A stretch of DNA of 64,000 nucleotides from Elephas maximus indicus (lineage: Eukaryota > Chordata > Mammalia > Proboscidea > Elephantidae): positions 139,644,001-139,708,000 of the forward strand of contig NC_064820.1 in the NCBI RefSeq assembly GCF_024166365.1. Reading direction: 5' to 3'. The notes beneath the pieces were generated by a model, which saw only the letters and a program-made list of their open reading frames with translations, was not told the DNA's origin and did no database searches. Positions 52,901 to 61,200 of this stretch are shown in pieces (within the stretch, counting starts at the first letter, position 1; each line of letters starts with the position of its first letter). The position numbers and the translations under genes were made by a program.

Positions 52901-55900
52901 CTCTAGGAGAAGAGATAGCCAAAGTGTGGTCTATGGACTGGTACCAGTCCACAAACTCTTTGTTACCTCTCAACAATGAGGTAAGAGCTTATGCAAGAAT
53001 GCAACTGAACTGTCACTAAGTCACTAAGCACACTGTTTACTTCAGTTGATCTTTTTTGTAGCAAGACTTTCTTGATGCATCACAGATTGCATTGATTTAC
53101 CTTCTAGCACCAACTCTTCACCTCCTCACAGCAGTAAAACAGTTTGTTGACCAGCTACTTTGAAAAATACTAATCTAGAGAAGATGTCAGTAAACTACAA
53201 CCGACAGGCCAAATCCAATAGGCCTTATGTTCTTGAATATAACGTTTTGTCAATGGCTGCTTTACATCACAATGGCAGAGTTGAGTAGTTGTGAAAAGAC
53301 CATATGGCCTGGAAAGCCTAAAACACTTATTATGGGACCTCTGCAGAAAAAGTTTGCTGATTCTGGACTGAATATGCATCACAAAGATAAGAGTCTAGAA
53401 CAGCAAGTCATATATGTTGTTAGCCGCCATCTAGTTGGCCCCATGACTCATGTACGATGGAAAGAAACGCTGCCCAGTTGTGCGCCATCTCCATGATCAT
53501 TTGCGAATTGGACTGTTGTGATCTACAGGGTTTTCACTGGCTGATTTTCAAAAGGAGACCTCCAAGCCTTTTTCCCTAATCTGTCTTAGTCTAGAAGTTC
53601 TGACGAAGCCTGTTCAGCATCTAAGCAACATGCACCCCTCCACCAACAGACAGGTGGTTGCTGCACATAAGGTGCATTGGTTGGGAATCAAACCTGAGCC
53701 TCCCGCATGAAAGGTGAGAATTCTCCACTGCACCACAACTATCCCCAAATTAAATAAAGCCCTTAAATATTTTTCCTCTAAATAATACTTGATAACCTTC
53801 TCATCTAGTAGCACTCCTACTTAAAAAGTACCCATAGGAAAATTTACTTGAAAGGAGTGTTTGTAGGTTCCAGTAAAGCTTTGTGGCGAAGAATTGCAGG
53901 ACCTGAAGACAAACTCTCTTCAGAGGTGTGACTTGCAATATAGTTTTGAGGTGGCCCACCATGGATTTCAAGTCGTCGGAGAAGAACTTGTTCCCAACAT
54001 TGCAGAGTTTTTAGAACTGCATGACAAAGTGGTGAGCTAACTGGAAGCTCTAAAAAGTGAAAATAAAAGTGGCCCATTTTTATCTTCTGCAAAAAAACGC
54101 TATATTTAATTTTAAGAATGAGTGAGATAAGATACTAAAATACACTTTAGCAGAGGAGATATGGAAAAGGGTGAATGCATGAGAATCCAGAGATTTATAA
54201 GAACAATATCATAAATATGTACAGCATTTGAACATAATTAGGTGGCCTAGAATATCAGAAAAAAGGGTGCTGTAAGTAGAAATTGTATCACAGCCCTAGT
54301 ACTAGAATTTGGGATTACTTTTATAATTTAAGTTACTGCTATTACCAATTACTGCTTTTGACTTTAATGTCACATGAAAAATATAACTGCAGTTATTGGT
54401 ATTTTAGTATCTACCTTATTTACATTAATGTAAAATACAGTTCACAGCTGAACCATTTCACGCTTCTTTCTTTTCTGTATAATCTTTTGCTCCTTTGGAG
54501 TTACAACTGCTAAGTTTTTACGTTGGCTTAGTATTCTAGGTACCTACCACTATTTCAATCCCCTGACACTCAGCCAGAGCTATAAACATTGTCTCAATAT
54601 AGTCAGTCAAGTCAGGTTCAGTTCCCTTGTTTTCTCGGATACTGCCGTTCTACAATACCTAACAGTATAAGACACATTTACAGGCGGTTGGTTTGGTTAA
54701 GAGAAATTTATCTTAGACAATAGGATGCCAGTAAATTTTTTTCTCCACTATTAAAAAATAGAGAGGAGTAAATTAAAAGCACAGCAACAGTAGTTGATGT
54801 TAAGATATTTATTACCTGAGAGATCATGACCTGCAAAGGGATAGAAAATCTTCAAATTGTTGAGCACCAACTGCACCATTGCCAATCGCATCAATGACCA
54901 ACTGAAAATAAAGCAACAGTGGCTCTGTTAGTTACTTAGATATTAAACAAAGTACACTACTTTTTGACCCAACAATTCCACTACTAGGAATCTACCTTGT
55001 AGATGTACCTCCAGAAAAACAAAATGATATACACCTGTGGTCACTCATGCCAGCATTATTTGTAATAGCAAAAAAGTAGAAACAATTTGATTTTTATACA
55101 GTTTGACTTTTGAATCATGTAAATTTTGTATATATTCAAAAAATAAAGTCAACAGAAAAAAAAATTGTACCAGTAAGTAAAAAATAATCATAATAATTCT
55201 TCCTTTCAATAAAAAAGAAGTACTTCATCTCCCCTAATATACTTATTTCTTTTGGAAAATTTCTATTTTTTACCACACCATTAATATATTATGTCTTATA
55301 AAATATGTACACCTTTCCTATGTAAACATATTGATAGAGATGAGATCATGCACTCTAATTCATGCATAAGGAGACAATGCAGCATTTAGAGCTGGTTATG
55401 GGCATTTAAATGTTTATGGTATTTATAATATGCAAAACAGATATTCAATAATATTACCATTCTATTCACTAAAATAAACTAGGTAAACATTTCTTGAAAT
55501 GCCTTTCAGTTGAGAAACTTTAAAAATGCAGGTAATAGTTTGAAAATTATAGGTAAAGAAAAATAAACATTAACCTATAGTTGTGTAACCTAGAGATGTT
55601 GTTGTTAGGTGCTGTCCAGTTGGTTCTGACTCATAGCGACCCTATGTACAAAAGAACCTATAGATAACAACTATTATTTCTTGTCTATACATGTTTGAGT
55701 GTACATATATCTACATCCATCTATCTGTCTGTCTTTCTGTCTATATATAAATATACTTTTGCAAAAAAATCTTACAACGCATACTTTTTGAAACTTGTTA
55801 TCCCCCAATTAACATACTGTGAATAGTTTCCAACATAACTTCGTTATCTTCCTATAATTACATTTTATCACTTGTACAGTATTCCATCATATATTTACAT

Positions 55901-58197
55901 CACAATTTAAACAATTCCTATTTTTTGAGGATGAAATAATGCCAAGATTTCAAACTTGAGTTATGAATTAAAGGGAGAGGAAGTTTGGAAATTCAAGAAA
56001 AAGTTACTTATTTTAACAATAAAAAGTATTTCCAGTCTTCATGAATGACTCCAATGATTTTAAGTTTCTACTTTGTAATCCATAGTTCTTCAATCTGAAT
56101 ATCATAGAATCCTAAGTGATCTGTGGAATGAACTTTGAGAATCCCATGAATCTTCTGAAATTGCACGACTCATTTTGTGTGCCTGAATTTTTGTGAAGAG
56201 ATGGCCCAAAATTTTTACTAGCTTCTCAGAGATAGCTTATGATCACCCCCACCCTAAATTTAAGAACCATTGCTTTAATTACACTCGAATGCTATAGATT
56301 AGTTGTATAAACCCAGTATGTCACTTTACTTTTCCTGGTAAGCTTTTTATGTATAAAATTATGGTGTTACAAATGATCCTTTATAGTCTATGTTGTGCAA
56401 GGACTATGAAGACATCTCTTCATGTTTACTAAATTACATACCTAGATATTCTGTATAATTAAAGAAAAAAAAAAACCCAAATCATAACAAAGATACTGAG
56501 GAGAAAAGCTTAAGAGCATACATAAAAGTTCCATTAATAAAAGTGTACTCTGAGAGACCCTTATTCTGCTGCATATTGCCCACTACACAAGTCTAGATGC
56601 ACCGTGTATACTGCAGTCCAGTCCCTCACTATGCTCTCTTGACGTTTATGTTAAATATGGTTAGGAATCATTCCATATAAAATCATCTTTTGAGTGATTC
56701 CCAATGTACATTATTATTAGCACATTTAAAGTCTCTGAGATATCCTGTAGTAAAAATACTAGTTTGTTGTTATTTAAGCCAGTTTTCCTAAAGTTGTATG
56801 TACATGGAAGCCTTTTTAAAGCTAGTACTTACTGACATCTTACAGTATTTCTGTTCTGCTAAAAAGATATTAGATTCTCCAGACTAAAACAATGGAATTT
56901 GTTTATCTTAGAGGAACAAACAGCAAAAAGTAATCTCATAGCATGATCTGTGAGGAATGACACAAATTATAGATGATCCACTCATAGATAATCAAAATTT
57001 AACTGAGAAATTATTAATAAGGAAAGGAATTTAATCATTTCAACTAAACAAATTTTAGTTATAATGTGTTATAATTCACAAAGCTATTAAGTTCACTTTT
57101 GGGTATTAAGTTCACATATATTATTTTAGAAAATATTATTTATATAAGCCATGATAAAGTATTTCTTTCAAAGAAGTTTAAAATATTCCATACCTATATG
57201 AATTTGAGTTAGAATGCTCTTGGAGATGGAAATCTGAAGCTAAAATTTCATCATCATCATCATCACTTTCCAGACTCTCCTCTGAATCATATTCTGCTCT
57301 ACTTTGGGAAGGGGTTAGAAAAGGCTAAAATAAAAAGTTACAGAATTTATCATTCAAATGTCTGATTTAACACATTGAAGCATATAGTTAATACTAATAA
57401 TTCATCCCACTTTCAGATACTTTATTATAAGAAATTTAAGTAACTAGTAATTGGCTGCTTTCTGTTTTTGGCAGTCTATTTCTTTGATATCACTTTACAT
57501 AATGCCCGTTATTTATTCATCCACTCAAGAAAAAATTATATTAATTACCCAAAATGTGCCAAAGAGTGTACCTGGACAAAAGAATTTTCAAGATGGATAG
57601 GGATGGAGCTTACATTTTAGTGGAGAAGACAGGCAGACAACTGAAAACTAAATACAAATTGAATTCTTATGATAAAAAAAAAGGAGAGAGTTGAGATAGG
57701 GAACAATAAGGAGGGGATTGAGATAAGCTGGTCATGAAAAGCCTCTATGAAAACTGGCATTTATGGGAGACCTACAGGACAAGGATGGATAAGCCACATA
57801 ACAAGGAGAAGAAAAGCAATTCGGACAGTGGAAATAGCATTTAGAAAGGCTCTAATATAGGAAAGAATTTGGTGTGAAAAAAGAATAGTTTGAAGTCTAG
57901 TAAGCAAGAGGATGAGCAAGAGGAGGCTGAAGAGAATGGCAGATGACAGATTAGGTAGGGTCTTGAAGACCACGGTAAAGACTGTACTAGAATTCTTCCA
58001 ATGAGTTTTAGGTAAAGGACAGGTATTGAAATTTAAATATACACAGTTGGCATAGTAGTTAAGTGCTAAGGCTGCTAACTAAAAGGTCAGCAATTTGAAT
58101 CCACCAGGTGTTCCTTGGAAGCTCTATAGGGCAGTTCTACTCTGTCCTATAGGTTGCTATGAGTTGGAATTGACTCCATGGAAAGGGGTTTGGATAC

Positions 58198-58231
<34 letters not shown>

Positions 58232-61200
58232 TTTTTTTTTACTGTTTTTTCAAATTATGCTTTAAGTGAAAGTTTACAGTTCAGGTTAGTTTCTCATATA
58301 AAAACTTATACACATTGTTGTGATCCTAGTTACTCTTCCTGTAAAATGACAGCACACTCCTCCGTTCCACCCTGTATTTCCCGTGTCCATTCAACCAGTT
58401 CCTGTCCCTTTCTGCCTTCTCATCTCACCTCTGGACAGAGGCTGCCCATTTAGTCTCATGTATCTACTTGAGATAAGAAGCACACTCTTCACAAGTATCA
58501 TTTTATGTCTTATAGTCCAGTCTAATCTTTGTCTGAAGAGCTGGCTTCAGGGATGGTTTTAGTTTTGGGCTAACATAGTCCAGGGGCCATGTCTTCTGGG
58601 ATCCCTTCAGTCTCAGTCAGACCATTAAGTCTGGTATTTTTAGTAGAATTTGACTTCTGCATCCCACTTTTCCCCTGCTGCATCAGGGACTTTCTGCTGT
58701 GTTCCACGTCAGGGAGGTCATTGGTAGTAGCTGAGCACTATCTAGTTCTTCTGGTCTCAGGCTGATGGAGTCTCTGGTTTATGTGGTCCTTTCTGTCTCC
58801 TGGGCTAACAAGTTTTCCTTGTGTCTTTGGTGTTCTTCATTCTCCTTTGCTGCAGGTGGTTTGGGACCAATGGATGCATCTTAGATGGATACTTGCTAGC
58901 TTTCAAGACCCCAGACCACCAAAGTGAGATGCAGAACATTTTCTTAATAAACTTTGTTATGCCAGTTGGCCTAGATGTCCCCTGAAACCACGGTCCCCAG
59001 GACCCCGTCCCTGCTACTCTGTCCCTCAAAGTATTTAGTAATATTCAGGAAACTTCTTAGGTTTTGGTTTAGTCCAGGTGTGCTGACTTCCCCTGTATTG
59101 CGTACTGTCCTTCCCTTCACCTAAGATAATTCTTGTCCACTATCTTTTTTTTTTTTATCTACTTTTTTTTTTTAATCTAGTTAGTGAATAGCCCTCTCCC
59201 TCCCTCCCCAGCCTCATAACCATCAAAGAATGTTTTCTTTTGTCTTTAAACCTTTTCTTGAGTTCTTATAATACTGGTCTCATACAATATTTGTCCTTTT
59301 GTGAATGACTGATTTCATTCAGCGTAACGGCTTCCAGATTCCTCCATGTTATGTTTTGCAGAGTCATCGCTGTTCTTTATCGTTGCAGAGTATTCCATTG
59401 TATGAATATACCATAATTTACTTATCCATTCATCCACTAATGGGCACCTAGGTTGTTTCCATTTTTTGGCTGTTGTGAGCAGTGTTGCAATGAACATAAA
59501 TTATTTTCTGTTTTCTGGATTAATGGTAGCCTTGTTGGAGTGAGATGGTATCTCACTGCAGTTTTGATTTGCATTTCTCTAATGGCTAATGATCGTGACC
59601 ATTTCCTCACATATCTGTTAGCCGCCTAAATGTCTTCTCTGGTGAAGTGTCTGTCCATATCCTTTGCCCATTTCTTAATTCGGTTGTCCTTCTGTTGTTG
59701 AGGTTTTGCAGTAACTTGTAGATTTTAGAGATTAGGCATTGATCAGATTTGTGGTAGCCAAAAATTTTTTCCCAGTCTGTAGGTTGTCTTTTTACTCTTT
59801 TGGTAAAGTCTTTGGAGGAACTTAAGTGTTTGATTTTTAGGAGCTCCCAGTTATCTAGTTTCTCTTATGGTGTTTGAGATTGTTAGTAATGTTTTGTATT
59901 CTGTTTATGCCATGTATTAGGGCTCCTAGAGTTGTCCTTATTTTTTCTTCCATGATCTTTACTGTTTTAGATTTGATATTTACATCTCTGACCCATTTTG
60001 AGTTTTTTTTTGTGCATGGTGTGAGGTATGGGTTTTGTTTCACTTTTTTTCAGATGGATATCCATGTATACCAGCACCATTTGTTAAAGAGACTGTCTTT
60101 TCCTCAATTAATGGACTTTGGGTTTGAGGTATTGATTCTGGATATAGGGGAGTAATCCTAGCATCAACAGGTCTAAATTTAGTGCTGTCATTTTGATGTG
60201 CATTTTTTTTGTGTTGTTGAAAGCTTTTGTTCTACTTAATTTTCTGCGCAGAGTCTTTATGTTTTTCTTGTATTTTATTTTGATGTGTAGGATTGTTAGT
60301 TTCCTTTGTGGTTACCTTAATATTTACTCCTATTTTTCTAAGTTTAAAACAATCTTTATTTCTTTATATCATCTTGACTTCCCCTCCATATGAAAGATCT
60401 ATGACTACATTTTTCAGTCCCTCTTTTTTGTTTTAATGTCATCTTTTACATAATGACATCTCTGTTTCTCTATTTTCAATGTTTTAGCTTTAATTTATTT
60501 TTGTGACTTCCCTATCTGGGTTGGTATCTGGTTGCTCTGTCTTGTGTTCTAGTCTTGGGTTGTTACTTGATGTTACTGATTTTCTAACTGGACAACTCCT
60601 TTTAGTATTTCTTGTAATTTTGGTTTGGTTTTTGCAAATTTCCTATACTTCTGTTTATCTGGAAATGCCCTAATTTCACCCTCATGTTTGAGAGACAGTT
60701 TTGCTGGATATATAATTCTTGGCTGGCAATTTTTTTCTGCTCAAGGCTTTATATATGTCTTCCCATTGTCTTCTTGCCTGCGTGGTTTCTGCTGAATAGT
60801 CCAAGCTTAGTCTTATTGACTCTCTTAGTAGGTAATGCTTCATTTATCCACTGCCACTCTTAAAATTCTTTATCTTTGGATTTGGCAAGTTTGATTATAG
60901 TATGTCTTGGTGATTTTCTTTTGGGATCTACCTTGTGTGGGGTTCGATAAGCATCTTGGATAGATACCTTCTCATCTTTCACAATATCAGGGAAGTTTTC
61001 TGCCAACAAATCTTGAACAATTCTCTCTGTATTTTCTGTTATCCCTTCCTGTTCTGGTACTGCAATCACTCGTAGGTTACTCCTCTTGATAGAGTCCCAC
61101 ACAATTCTTAGAGTGTCCTCATTTTTTAAAATTCTTTTATCTGATTTCTCCTCAAGTAAGTTGGTGTCAAGTGTTTTATCTTCAATCTCACTAACTCTGA

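Larger units (their letters stand above)
52524..53847 (-). other. DMXL1: DMXL1 intron with inverted hAT pair and tRNA-Gly SINE
   Basis: hAT copies in opposite orientation (52637-52852 plus; 53177-53368 minus), an unassigned repeat between them (52915-53100) and the SINE at 53412-53745. Confidence 0.7.

Noticed and set aside
53670-53745. A tRNA-Gly gene on the minus strand
   Set aside because: Boxes are recognisable but the arms are substituted, and the sequence runs on into an RTE-like body, so it is a SINE head.
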